From Echinicola shivajiensis (GTDB taxonomy: Bacteria > Bacteroidota > Bacteroidia > Cytophagales > Cyclobacteriaceae): DNA of 64,000 nt. Positions within the stretch are counted from its first letter, which is position 1. Each line of letters opens with the position of its first letter. This document shows, in pieces, positions 54,275-62,523 of this stretch. Below the pieces are notes generated by a model, which did not search any database, was not told the DNA's origin, and saw only the letters and a list, made by a program, of their open reading frames with translations. The stretch spans positions 1-64,000 of the forward strand of contig NZ_JAHHZM010000019.1 in the NCBI RefSeq assembly GCF_018642165.1, given 5' to 3'. The position numbers were made by a program, and so were the translations under genes.

Positions 54275-55018
54275 TTAGAAATTCGGAGATAATAGGTATT
54301 TATTATAAAATTCGTCGATCAACTTGACCGCTTCCTCAGCTGTGTCCACTACCGAGAACAAGTCCATATCTTCTGGACTTATATTTTTGTGTTTTTCCAG
54401 CATCACACTTTCTATCCAATCTATCAATCCTTCCCAGAATTCCTTGCCGACCAAAATAATCGGAAAGCGGCCTGTTTTTTTGGTTTGGATCAATGTCATG
54501 GCCTCGAAAAGCTCATCCATCGTTCCAAAACCTCCAGGAAGAACTATAAAGCCCTGAGCATATTTTACAAACATAACCTTTCTGACAAAGAAATAGTCAA
54601 ATGTTATCAATTTATCCTGATCAATATAAATATTATTGAACTGTTCAAAAGGCAATTGTATGTTCAAGCCCACAGATTTACCATTTTCTGCATGAGCTCC
54701 TTTGTTTCCTGCTTCCATGATACCAGGTCCACCACCTGTAATTACCCCATAGCCGTGCCTGACCAATTTAGAAGCCAACTCTTCCGCTATTTTATAATAC
54801 TTATTTCCTTGTGGGGTACGGGCCGAGCCAAATATCGACACACAAGGTCCTATTTTGGCTAATTTTTCAAAACCCTCCACAAACTCCGACATGACCTTAA
54901 AAATCACCCATGAGTTTGCACTTTTGATTTCGCTCCAATCTTTCTCCTTAAAAGCTCGGCGTATTCTTTCTTCTTCTGTCATCTCCTTTTTTTTGGGTTC
55001 TCCGTTCATCATAATCAT
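54275..55018 (-). CDS. LOG family protein (TIGR00730 type)
   Basis: A 247-residue Rossmann-fold protein of the LOG family, members of which hydrolyse cytokinin riboside or other nucleoside 5'-monophosphates to the base and ribose-5-phosphate. The motif PGGFGTMDEL (161-170) and the GGGPGIMEAGNKGA nucleotide-binding region are intact. Several in-frame ATGs occur at the start (M1, M3, M4); the first is given. The transglycosylase gene follows after 2 nt, so they share a transcript. The physiological substrate is unknown. Confidence 0.88.
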   Translation of the reverse strand: MIMMNGEPKKKEMTEEERIRRAFKEKDWSEIKSANSWVIFKVMSEFVEGFEKLAKIGPCVSIFGSARTPQGNKYYKIAEELASKLVRHGYGVITGGGPGIMEAGNKGAHAENGKSVGLNIQLPFEQFNNIYIDQDKLITFDYFFVRKVMFVKYAQGFIVLPGGFGTMDELFEAMTLIQTKKTGRFPIILVGKEFWEGLIDWIESVMLEKHKNISPEDMDLFSVVDTAEEAVKLIDEFYNKYLLSPNF

Positions 55019-55650
55019 TAAGGTTTAAAAAACTTCGATCGAGACTTTTCTAAAAGTGGGTACTTTTAGCTACTTATATTAATCTTTTCCATTATTAATA
55101 AAACGCAAAAAAAACACCATTAGTTAAATCCCAATGTATAATTAAGGCCATTTCAGATCCTGTTTTAGCTCCCAAGCTTTGAATAAACAGACCCAATACC
55201 AGTACAAAACAAAGGTAAAAAACCAACTAATCCATTGTTTTACAGATCAATACACACAGTAATTAAGTTCATGATATTAATCATCCTATGATAAAAGCCT
55301 GCTCGCAAAAATTTGTTGAAAAATTCACTATTTCAACAAAGCATTACCTTTGAACTCTCTGAAATTTAAAGTCTGCTCAAAAAAAGAGGCATATAAAAAA
55401 ACAAAATATCCCTACAGAATAGCATTGGTTTATATCCAATTTGATCTAGATTCATTAGAGCTATATCACTGAAACATATGACCATATTAAGTATACTCAA
55501 ATGAAAAAGCTGCTTCAAATGCCTTAGGAAGCAATCCTAAAGAGTTAATTTTGCACTAAAGGTCATCCAATATTAGTTTTTGGTGCGAGCTTTTTGATGT
55601 ATATTGTAACATATTAATCTCTTGAATAAATTTTTAATTATAAATCTAAA
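55019..55650. other. 632-bp intergenic region
   Basis: The longest gap in the window, between the divergent LOG and holin-like genes. AT-rich and without a plausible frame. Visible signals: an 8-bp inverted repeat (55050-55057 with 55062-55069), the inverted repeat and -7 box at 55312-55352, and a small hairpin (55524-55540). I see no tRNA or known ncRNA. Confidence 0.6.
55312..55352 (+). promoter_or_regulatory. Inverted repeat next to a consensus -7 box
   Basis: A 10-bp perfect inverted repeat TTTGTTGAAA/TTTCAACAAA (55312-55321 and 55331-55340, 9-nt spacer), then TACCTTTG (55345-55352). It reads as an operator plus promoter firing rightward. The nearest gene starts 300 nt on, so a long leader or an unannotated RNA would lie between. 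Confidence 0.4.
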
Positions 55651-56016
55651 ATGATGCTAAACGCCGCTGAGATTATCAAGACTGTCAAAAAGCTAATTGA
55701 GGTCAGGATAGAAATGGTCAAAAAGGATTTTGAGGGACAAATAGCTCAGGTAATTACCAAAGTTGCCCTTTTGAGCATGATGGTGATTTTAGCTGTACTG
55801 ATCCTTTTATTTTCCAGCATTTCCCTAGCATTCTATTTTGCTGAAATTACCTATTCCAATTCTCTTGGATTCTTATATGTTGGACTGATTTATTTGGGCC
55901 TTTTTATAGTATTATATATCATAAAAGACTCTAAAACCATTCAAAACTATATCCTTGAGGGATTGCATAAGTTTTTTGTATACACCAAAAACCAGAAAAA
56001 AGATCATGACGAATAA
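55651..56016 (+). CDS. Holin-like membrane protein (phage holin 3_6 type)
   Basis: A 121-residue protein with two hydrophobic helices (about residues 35-62 and 70-93) between charged ends, matching the Phage_holin_3_6/YqjE-like family that is common as a chromosomal gene in Bacteroidota. Nothing else phage-like is nearby, so lysis is not implied. It overlaps the next gene (ATG at 56006) and heads the operon ending with GGGPS. The function is unknown. Confidence 0.75.
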   Translation: MMLNAAEIIKTVKKLIEVRIEMVKKDFEGQIAQVITKVALLSMMVILAVLILLFSSISLAFYFAEITYSNSLGFLYVGLIYLGLFIVLYIIKDSKTIQNYILEGLHKFFVYTKNQKKDHDE

Positions 56017-56377
56017 AGACCTTAGGCAGGAAGCCGCTGATCTGGAAAAGCAACTGGAACAGCAAATTGGCACTTTGAAAAAAGAGTCTGAAACTTGGGT
56101 TAAGTTTGGGGGAGCTGTTCTGGCCGGAGGAATCCTTTCTTACGGGGTCTCAAAAATGTTCAGAAAAAAGAAAGACAAAAAACTTAAAAGACTGATCAAG
56201 GATTTGGAAAGTGAAGGAGCAATCGAAAAAAACACACTCAAAAAGGCTAATAAGAAGAAATCCTCCTTATTGGGCTCCATGGGAAAAAGACTTTTTATGG
56301 TTTTGCTATCAGCAGGTCAGGCAAAATTGATGAACGAATTATCAAAAAAAGCAGCTAATGCCAATAAAAAAGCCTGA
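56006..56377 (+). CDS. Small YtxH/YqjD-like helical protein
   Basis: A 123-residue protein from the ATG at 56006. An open extension upstream overlaps the holin-like gene and is not needed. It is highly charged: an N-terminal acidic/helical part, a short glycine-containing hydrophobic stretch (VKFGGAVLAGGILSYGVS, about residues 31-48) and a Lys-rich C-terminal half (MFRKKKDKKLKRL). This looks like the small membrane-associated YtxH/YqjD-type proteins often paired with holin-like genes. The start overlaps the upstream stop and its own end overlaps GGGPS by 20 nt. Confidence 0.6.
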   Translation: MTNKDLRQEAADLEKQLEQQIGTLKKESETWVKFGGAVLAGGILSYGVSKMFRKKKDKKLKRLIKDLESEGAIEKNTLKKANKKKSSLLGSMGKRLFMVLLSAGQAKLMNELSKKAANANKKA

Positions 56378-57140
56378 TCATATTAGCAGAAAACTTCAAG
56401 AACTGCATTTAACTGGTCAAAAAGCAGTGGCCCTGCTGATAGACCCAGAAAAAGTAGCGGACAAACGCCCCTTTGAAGCATTGATCAATATGGCGGCCGA
56501 TAAAGCTATCGATTTCTTCTTTGTAGGGGGCAGCTTGCTTACAGCACAAAATATCCATAAGCTCATTTCTTTTATTAAAGGGATATGCCCTACAATACCA
56601 GTAGTAATTTTTCCGGGCAATGTCATCCAAGTAAGTGACTTGGCAGATGGTATTTTATTTCTAACGCTTATTTCCGGAAGAAACCCAGAACTATTAATTG
56701 GTCAACAGGTAACAGCTGCGCCAATCCTGGCCAAGACCAATTTGGAGGTTCTGCCAACAGGATATATGCTGGTCAATAATGGGGAAATTACCAGCGTCAA
56801 CTATATCAGTCAGACCATGCCACTTCCCAACAATAAGCCTGCATTGGCAGTAGCTACAGCCCTGGCAGGAAAGTTTTTGGGATTAAAACATCTTTTCCTT
56901 GATGCCGGCAGCGGGGCATCCAGCACAGTAAGTGAAAACATCATTTCCCAAGTAAAAGAACATACAGCATGTCCATTGATAGTAGGAGGGGGCATCAATT
57001 CGGTGGAAAAAGCAAAAGCTGCCTGGAATGCGGGAGCTGATTTGATTGTTTTAGGAAATGGGGTAGAAAAAAACCCCGATCTGCTGACCGAGGTTCTTGA
57101 TTATGTTCATGTCTATAACTTATCCCTGAACGTTAATTAG
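56358..57140 (+). CDS. Geranylgeranylglyceryl phosphate synthase-like protein
   Basis: A 260-residue TIM-barrel protein of the GGGPS/PcrB family, which joins a prenyl diphosphate to sn-glycerol-1-phosphate in the first committed step of archaeal-type ether lipids. Motifs: FFVGGSLLTAQN, VVIFPGN, AGSGA (DAGSGAS), IVGGGINS and GNGVEKNPDL. It starts within the end of the YtxH-like gene and overlaps the convergent AraC gene by 21 nt. Bacteroidota members of this family have been shown to be active GGGP synthases; the final product in the cell is unsettled. Confidence 0.9.
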   Translation: MPIKKPDHISRKLQELHLTGQKAVALLIDPEKVADKRPFEALINMAADKAIDFFFVGGSLLTAQNIHKLISFIKGICPTIPVVIFPGNVIQVSDLADGILFLTLISGRNPELLIGQQVTAAPILAKTNLEVLPTGYMLVNNGEITSVNYISQTMPLPNNKPALAVATALAGKFLGLKHLFLDAGSGASSTVSENIISQVKEHTACPLIVGGGINSVEKAKAAWNAGADLIVLGNGVEKNPDLLTEVLDYVHVYNLSLNVN

Positions 57141-58052
57141 GGATTCTCTTCTTCTCATTTTTCCTGCAGGCAATCCATACATCATCTTAAATCTTCTACA
57201 GAAATAGGCAGTGTCCTTATATCCAACTTCCTTGCCTATATCACGGATGCTTTTCTTAGTAGTCCTTAGCAGATCCACTGCAGCTTCCATTCTTTGGTAT
57301 TCGATATAATCCTGAGGATTGATTCCGGTAAGCATTTTAAAATACTGGCCTACATAGTCTTCTGATACATTGGCCACCTTCGCCAGTATCTTATTAGAAA
57401 GGTCTCCACCGATGTTTTTCTTGATATAATTAAACATATCGATTAATCGAGGGTCTTTAAAATAAGTACTATTGGTAGACATTTCTTCTACAAATAGACG
57501 GTTTTTAAGAATATGCCTCACCAATTCCACAACCAAAAGCTCGGTATGCAATTTGATCACACGTTCCTTACCAGGAGTATTTTGTTCCGATTCCTTAACA
57601 ACGTCTTCTATTATTGATGCTAGACGGTCATTGAAACGAATTATAAATGGTGGAATCCCCAATGAGTTGAAGAAATTAACCACATCAAAAACTTTCGCTT
57701 CAAAGGTAACGAGGGTCATACAATCCTCTTCTACTTTTTTGATGTCCTTGAAACTAATACTCTGGAGATGCTTTTTCTTGTTTTCGACAAAGCTATCATT
57801 ATTTGCCTCGCCTCTTTTGGTAGCTGGACCAAAGGTAACCTTCGAAGCCCTTCCTGCAGGAATAAATAGGATCTCTCCTTCATTTACTACTTCCTGCTCT
57901 TCGCCAAATTTCAAGACTCCTTGATGTAATAATATAACAGTATTATCAGGTTCAATATAGTCAGTGACCGTAATAGGTCTTTCCACCTTAAAATTATTCC
58001 CCCTCATATACCGTACACCAACGGATTCTATGACTTTATTGTAATATTCCAT
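57120..58052 (-). CDS. AraC family transcriptional regulator
   Basis: A 310-residue AraC-type regulator: an N-terminal cupin-like sensor (VILLHQGVLKFGEEQEVVNEGEILFIPAG) and a C-terminal double helix-turn-helix (about residues 205-300) ending in the VGYKDTAYFCRRFKMMYGLPAGKMR region. It is convergent with the GGGPS gene, with a 21-nt overlap. It has no recognisable effector or target genes. Members of this form are widespread in Bacteroidota. Confidence 0.9.
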   Translation of the reverse strand: MEYYNKVIESVGVRYMRGNNFKVERPITVTDYIEPDNTVILLHQGVLKFGEEQEVVNEGEILFIPAGRASKVTFGPATKRGEANNDSFVENKKKHLQSISFKDIKKVEEDCMTLVTFEAKVFDVVNFFNSLGIPPFIIRFNDRLASIIEDVVKESEQNTPGKERVIKLHTELLVVELVRHILKNRLFVEEMSTNSTYFKDPRLIDMFNYIKKNIGGDLSNKILAKVANVSEDYVGQYFKMLTGINPQDYIEYQRMEAAVDLLRTTKKSIRDIGKEVGYKDTAYFCRRFKMMYGLPAGKMRRRESLINVQG

Positions 58053-58191
58053 GATAAATGTATTAATTGAGTGACGCGTAAAAGTATAACTTTTTTAACA
58101 TTTATATAATAAAAATAATACATTATTTCAAGTCGATAAAATATTTGCACATTTTTTTGCCAAACATTGTACTTTTTTAACCTTTCCGGTA

Positions 58192-59331
58192 TTATCTTAA
58201 TAGGGATCGGGATATAACTATTTTTTGAATCTCGCTAGTTCCTTCATAAATCTGAGTAATTTTTGCATCCCTCATCAGTCTTTCTACATGATATTCTTTG
58301 ACAAATCCATATCCGCCATGTATTTGGACAGCTTCTATTGTAACATCCATAGCCACTTTAGAGGCATAGAGTTTGGCCATAGCGCTGGCATGGCCATAGT
58401 CCATGCCTTGGTCCTTGAGCCAAGCAGCCTTCATCACCAATAGCCTTGCAGCTTCTATCTCCGTTGCCATGTCCGCCAATTTAAATTGAATAGCTTGGTG
58501 CTGACTAATAGGCTTGCCAAAGGTTTTTCTTTCCTTGGAATAAGCAAGTGCCAACTCATATGCACCCGAGGCTATCCCCAATGCCTGTGCGGCAATCCCA
58601 ATTCTTCCTCCGTCTAAGGTTTTCATCGCAAAGGAAAAACCAAAGCCGTCTTCTCCAATACGATTTTCTTTGGGAACTTTGACATCATTGAACATTAATG
58701 AATGGGTATCTGAGCCACGAATTCCTAATTTATCCTCCTTCTTTCCTACTTCGAAGCCTTCCATATCCTTCTCAAGGATAAATACAGAGATTCCTTTGTG
58801 CTTCCTTTCTGGATCTGTCTGAGCGATAACCAAATAAATACTTGCAGTATTCCCATTGGTAATCCAGTTTTTGGTACCATTGATAAGATAATGATCACCT
58901 TTATCCTCCGCAATGGTCCTTTGCGAGGTAGCATCTGAACCTGCCTCAGGCTCTGAAAGGCAGAAAGCACCAAGTACTTCCCCTGCAGCAAGGGGCTTAA
59001 GGTATTTCTCTTTTTGAGCTTCGCTGCCATATTTCTCCAATCCCCAACAAACCAGACTATTATTTACTGACATGGCCACTGATGCGGAAGCATCAATTTT
59101 AGAAATTTCCTCTATGGCCAAGACATATGATATAGTATCCATTCCCCCTCCATTATACTTGGGATCCACCATCATGCCTAAAAATCCCAGCTCTCCCATT
59201 TGCTTGATTTGGTCCTTAGGGAAAGTAGCATGTGTATCTCGATCAATTACTCCGGGTAAAAGTTCAGTTCGGGCGAAATCTCTTGCAGCATCTCTAACGG
59301 CTATCTGTTCTTCTGTGAGGGTAAAGTTCAT
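58192..59331 (-). CDS. Acyl-CoA dehydrogenase
   Basis: A 379-residue FAD-dependent acyl-CoA dehydrogenase that oxidises acyl-CoA to the trans-2-enoyl form in beta-oxidation. Catalytic base Glu363 lies in IYEGTSEIQ, and FCLSEPEAGSD, KNWITNG and FGKPISQHQAIQ are typical. The closest types are short-chain/butyryl-CoA dehydrogenases. It is a single-gene transcript. A terminator for the upstream metallopeptidase operon lies between the two. Confidence 0.93.
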   Translation of the reverse strand: MNFTLTEEQIAVRDAARDFARTELLPGVIDRDTHATFPKDQIKQMGELGFLGMMVDPKYNGGGMDTISYVLAIEEISKIDASASVAMSVNNSLVCWGLEKYGSEAQKEKYLKPLAAGEVLGAFCLSEPEAGSDATSQRTIAEDKGDHYLINGTKNWITNGNTASIYLVIAQTDPERKHKGISVFILEKDMEGFEVGKKEDKLGIRGSDTHSLMFNDVKVPKENRIGEDGFGFSFAMKTLDGGRIGIAAQALGIASGAYELALAYSKERKTFGKPISQHQAIQFKLADMATEIEAARLLVMKAAWLKDQGMDYGHASAMAKLYASKVAMDVTIEAVQIHGGYGFVKEYHVERLMRDAKITQIYEGTSEIQKIVISRSLLR

Positions 59332-59368
59332 CTGTTTTGGGTTTATTTATAGAATAGAGGAATATAGT

Positions 59369-59405
59369 CCAAAAAAACAAAAGGGGCAATTGCTTGCCCC
59401 TTTTC
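59369..59405 (-). terminator. Terminator after the pan operon
   Basis: Minus strand: AAAAGGGGCAA/TTGCCCCTTTT-type stem around a 5-6 nt loop, then TTTTGTTTTTTT. It ends the panC to metallopeptidase transcript. Confidence 0.85.
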
Positions 59406-59431
59406 AACTATTTAATTCTATTAATTTCCTC

Positions 59432-60121
59432 TTAATCCCTGCCTCCAAAAAAGACAGAGGCATAATATGCCAAAGTAGCCAATGATGCCAAAGCAGCTAC
59501 CACATAAGTCATGGCAGCCCATTTCAGGGCATCTTTAGACATGCTGTATTCTGAGGAGGTTACTATATTTCTTTCCTGCACCCAAGCCAAGGCCCTCCTA
59601 CTGGCATCAAATTCCACTGGTAAAGTCACAAAGGTAAATAAAGTCATGATCCCATAGGCTCCTACCACTATCACCCCAATGAACTCATACGGCAATCCAA
59701 TCAAGAACCCACCAAATAATGAAGCAATTAAGACAATGTTCAAGATTTTGCCGCTTGCATTCTGCATTGGCACCATGGCAGACCTAAGGTTTAACCAAGC
59801 ATATGCCTGGGCATGCTGTACTGCGTGTCCACACTCGTGGGCTGCTACAGCTGTGGCAGCTGCGTTTCTACCATAATATACATCAGGACTCAAGTTTACT
59901 GTTTTGTTCTGTGGATTATAATGATCGGTCAATTGACCGTCCACACAATTAACAGATACATTATGAATACCGTGATCTGCAAGCATCAATTCGGCTATTT
60001 CCTTTCCAGACAAATTAGACTGCAGAGCGGTTTGGGAATATTTCTTAAACTTACTTTTTAGCTTACTGCTTACTACAAAGCCTAAAATCCCAAATACAAT
60101 TACAATTAAGATTAATAACAT
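59432..60121 (-). CDS. Zinc metallopeptidase, YugP type
   Basis: A 229-residue membrane metallopeptidase of the Zn_peptidase_2 (YugP) family. The HEXXH-like site is HECGHAVQHA with one additional ligand likely downstream. Hydrophobic helices lie at the N terminus (about 1-20), near 120-155 and near 200-222. The substrate is not known. It is the last gene of the panC-panD-flippase-like-peptidase operon, 20 nt after the flippase-like gene. Confidence 0.9.
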   Translation of the reverse strand: MLLILIVIVFGILGFVVSSKLKSKFKKYSQTALQSNLSGKEIAELMLADHGIHNVSVNCVDGQLTDHYNPQNKTVNLSPDVYYGRNAAATAVAAHECGHAVQHAQAYAWLNLRSAMVPMQNASGKILNIVLIASLFGGFLIGLPYEFIGVIVVGAYGIMTLFTFVTLPVEFDASRRALAWVQERNIVTSSEYSMSKDALKWAAMTYVVAALASLATLAYYASVFFGGRD

Positions 60122-60141
60122 ATTCTTGTTTATTTAAACAC

Positions 60142-61158
60142 CTATTTAATACGCAACCCATCAGTTACTGGTTTTGATATCAAAGAGATTTTTGCCACAG
60201 CCAGTAAACTGATGGCACCTACCAAAACAACAATCAAAACCTGGGAACTATGAACAATAACTGCAAATATTTTGCCCTCTTCTTCACTTAGACCATATGT
60301 CATCAAAATAAAGGCCACTAGGGCATGAAAAGTACCGATCCCTCCTTGGACGGGGGCAATCATGCCAATACTGCCCATTACCATCACTACTAAAACGGAA
60401 GAGGGGGACAAATTGGCAGTGGAAGGAACTCCTAATGATATAAAATACATCATCAGAAAATAAATTATCCAAATAACAATCGAAGATAGCCAAAACCCCA
60501 TTCTGTGCTCCATTCTTGAAACACTTTTCAGACCGGAAATAAATTCCCGCATAAAATGCTGGAACTTCTGAACAAGACCATGATCACGATACCTTCTCTT
60601 AATCCAGTAAATTACGATAATGAATAACAATAGCCCTCCAAGGAATAAGGGCAAATAGTTGAGCAATGCCTCTTTGAGGTTATCAACGGAAATCAAGTCT
60701 GCCGTTAAGCCCAGAAAAACATCCCGCTCCAAAATAAAGGCCAAGACAATCACCAAAAGCATAAAGAGTAAATCTACCGAGCGCTCCAATATTACGGTCC
60801 CCAGCAATTTACTCACTTGAAGATGATTAGTTTTCTTCAAAACTCCGCACCTGGCCACTTCTCCAGCCCTTGGAATTAGCATATTCACCAGATATCCTAC
60901 CATCAAAGCCCAGAAGCTCCTTGCAGTAGATATTTTTTCATCCAAATCGGCATTGATCAACAGCTTCCAGCGCCAAGCCCTGATCCAAAACCCAAGCGTG
61001 GAAACAAAAATCGATAAGCCAATCCAAAAAAGTGAAGCCTGCTGAAGTGCATCCAACAGGCTTTCCATTTTAATATCTTTATATAAGAACCAAAAGATCC
61101 AAATTGCCACTGAAAGTGAGACCAATACTTGGATCCACTGCTTTAGAGATAGTTTCAA
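60142..61158 (-). CDS. Flippase-like domain protein (UPF0104/LPG synthase TM)
   Basis: A 338-residue polytopic membrane protein of the lysylphosphatidylglycerol-synthase transmembrane/UPF0104 family, which includes AglD-like proteins and the MprF flippase domain without its catalytic part. About eight helices are visible, with the typical LIPRAGEVARC motif near residue 96 and IGMIAPVQGGIGTFHALV near residue 260. It lies 2 nt after panD. A lipid- or carrier-flipping role is likely but the substrate is unknown. Confidence 0.88.
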   Translation of the reverse strand: MKLSLKQWIQVLVSLSVAIWIFWFLYKDIKMESLLDALQQASLFWIGLSIFVSTLGFWIRAWRWKLLINADLDEKISTARSFWALMVGYLVNMLIPRAGEVARCGVLKKTNHLQVSKLLGTVILERSVDLLFMLLVIVLAFILERDVFLGLTADLISVDNLKEALLNYLPLFLGGLLLFIIVIYWIKRRYRDHGLVQKFQHFMREFISGLKSVSRMEHRMGFWLSSIVIWIIYFLMMYFISLGVPSTANLSPSSVLVVMVMGSIGMIAPVQGGIGTFHALVAFILMTYGLSEEEGKIFAVIVHSSQVLIVVLVGAISLLAVAKISLISKPVTDGLRIK

Positions 61159-61160
61159 GC

Positions 61161-61508
61161 TTATATCAATTTGTTAGCATCATCCGGAAATATCACTATT
61201 GGCTTATACTTTTTGGCCTCTTCAAAGTCCATACTTGCATAAGAAATAATAATCACCATATCTCCCACCTGCGCTTTTCTTGCAGCAGGACCATTCAGAC
61301 ATACCATTCCGCTTCCTCTCTCTCCTTTGATCACATAGGTTTCCAGCCGCTCACCATTATTGATATTGACGATCTGCACCTTTTCATTCTCAATCATGTT
61401 GGCAGCATCCATCAAATCCTCATCAATAGTGATACTCCCTACATAATGGAGCTCTGCCTGTGTAATCTTAACCCTGTGAATCTTAGATTTCAATAACTGA
61501 ATTTGCAT
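61161..61508 (-). CDS. panD: Aspartate 1-decarboxylase proenzyme
   Basis: PanD, 115 residues, a pyruvoyl enzyme that makes beta-alanine for pantothenate. The self-cleavage site is Gly24-Ser25 (HYVGSITID) when counted from the second of two tandem ATGs; this numbering matches the usual proenzyme, so 61508 is chosen over 61511. [13 protein letters not shown] completes the active site. It lies 27 nt downstream of panC. This gene supplies beta-alanine directly to PanC. Confidence 0.96.
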   Translation of the reverse strand: MQIQLLKSKIHRVKITQAELHYVGSITIDEDLMDAANMIENEKVQIVNINNGERLETYVIKGERGSGMVCLNGPAARKAQVGDMVIIISYASMDFEEAKKYKPIVIFPDDANKLI

Positions 61509-61538
61509 CATTCTTTAAATTTGCCACAAATTTAAACA

Positions 61539-62396
61539 TTAAATCGGTAAGTTGTCGATTAACCTTACATCTCCAACAAATGCTGCAGTGCAAAGTGAAT
61601 ATTTTTGACCTTGACCAAAATCCGTAATATGTTGCTCAACGACCATATTTAGGGTATCAGTTTCAACTAACTCAAAATATTCGAGTTTCACTCCATCTAC
61701 CTGATTAAATTTGTGTTGTATTTTATCTCTAAGCTCAAACCATGACTTCCCTGCTAAAAGTTCATTTTTAACAAAAACCATTGACTCATAGAGCACTAAA
61801 GCCTTTTTTCTATCTTCCGCATCCAACCTTCGGTTTCTGGATGACATGGCCAAACCATCTTCTTCCCTTACAGTAGGCACCACGACCAGATCCACAGCAA
61901 AGGAAAGGTCATTGACCATCTGCCTAATAATGGCTACTTGCTGTAAATCCTTTTGCCCAAAATATGCCTTATCTGGACCAATAATATGGAACAATTTAGA
62001 AACCACTATTCCTACACCGTTAAAGTGTCCTGGCCTCATAGCTCCCTCAAGAATAGTTTCCAAAGTCCCAAAGTCCATTTTCAACTTTGCTTCCTCAGGA
62101 TACATCTCCTCAACTTCAGGCAAAAACACATAATCCACTCCTTTGATCTCCAACATTTTAAGATCCTCCTCCACAGTTCTGGGATATTTCTCAAGATCAG
62201 CAAAATTATTGAATTGGGTAGGGTTCACGAAAATCGAAACCACCGTCACATCCGAATGATATTTGGACTTTTCCACTAAATTCAGATGACCCTCATGCAA
62301 GGCCCCCATAGTGGGCACCAATCCTATCGACTGCCCTGCATTTCTGTGCTTAAACAGCTGATCTTTAGCCTGATATTTTGTTTTAAGTATTTTCAC
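61539..62396 (-). CDS. panC: Pantoate-beta-alanine ligase
   Basis: PanC, 285 residues, joins pantoate and beta-alanine with ATP to give pantothenate. The nucleotide motif is PTMGALHEGHL, and the FGQKDLQQVAIIR and MSSRNRRL motifs are intact. It is first in the panC-panD operon. A good promoter lies upstream (62429-62457). The divergent neighbour is the glycogen-synthase-like gene, an arrangement that recurs in Bacteroidota. Confidence 0.96.
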   Translation of the reverse strand: MKILKTKYQAKDQLFKHRNAGQSIGLVPTMGALHEGHLNLVEKSKYHSDVTVVSIFVNPTQFNNFADLEKYPRTVEEDLKMLEIKGVDYVFLPEVEEMYPEEAKLKMDFGTLETILEGAMRPGHFNGVGIVVSKLFHIIGPDKAYFGQKDLQQVAIIRQMVNDLSFAVDLVVVPTVREEDGLAMSSRNRRLDAEDRKKALVLYESMVFVKNELLAGKSWFELRDKIQHKFNQVDGVKLEYFELVETDTLNMVVEQHITDFGQGQKYSLCTAAFVGDVRLIDNLPI

Positions 62397-62428
62397 TTGC
62401 CATTGGATTTAGCTTTGCAAAATAGGAG

Positions 62429-62457
62429 CAAAAGTAAATTATTCTGGATAATATCAA
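62429..62457 (-). promoter_or_regulatory. Promoter of panC
   Basis: Minus strand: TTG (62455-62457), an 18-nt spacer and TACTTTTG (62429-62436). This fits the full Bacteroidota consensus, with a leader of about 30 nt. Confidence 0.75.
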
Positions 62458-62479
62458 TGGGTTTTTGTAATTTTTTTTG

Positions 62480-62487
62480 TATCTTTG
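62480..62487 (+). promoter_or_regulatory. -7 element of the glycogen-synthase-like gene
   Basis: TATCTTTG, an exact TAnnTTTG, lies 36 nt before the ATG at 62524. A TTG is only 12 nt upstream, closer than usual. Confidence 0.55.
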
Positions 62488-62523
62488 TAGTCCCGTATTA
62501 TCCCTCAATAAAAAAAACAAGAT

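Noticed and set aside
55019-55650. tRNA or known structured RNA in the long gap
   Set aside because: No cloverleaf, T-loop motif or recognised ncRNA signature was found by eye on either strand.
55651-56016. Holin-like gene as evidence for a prophage
   Set aside because: No lysin, structural or integrase genes nearby; this family is common as a stand-alone chromosomal gene in Bacteroidota.
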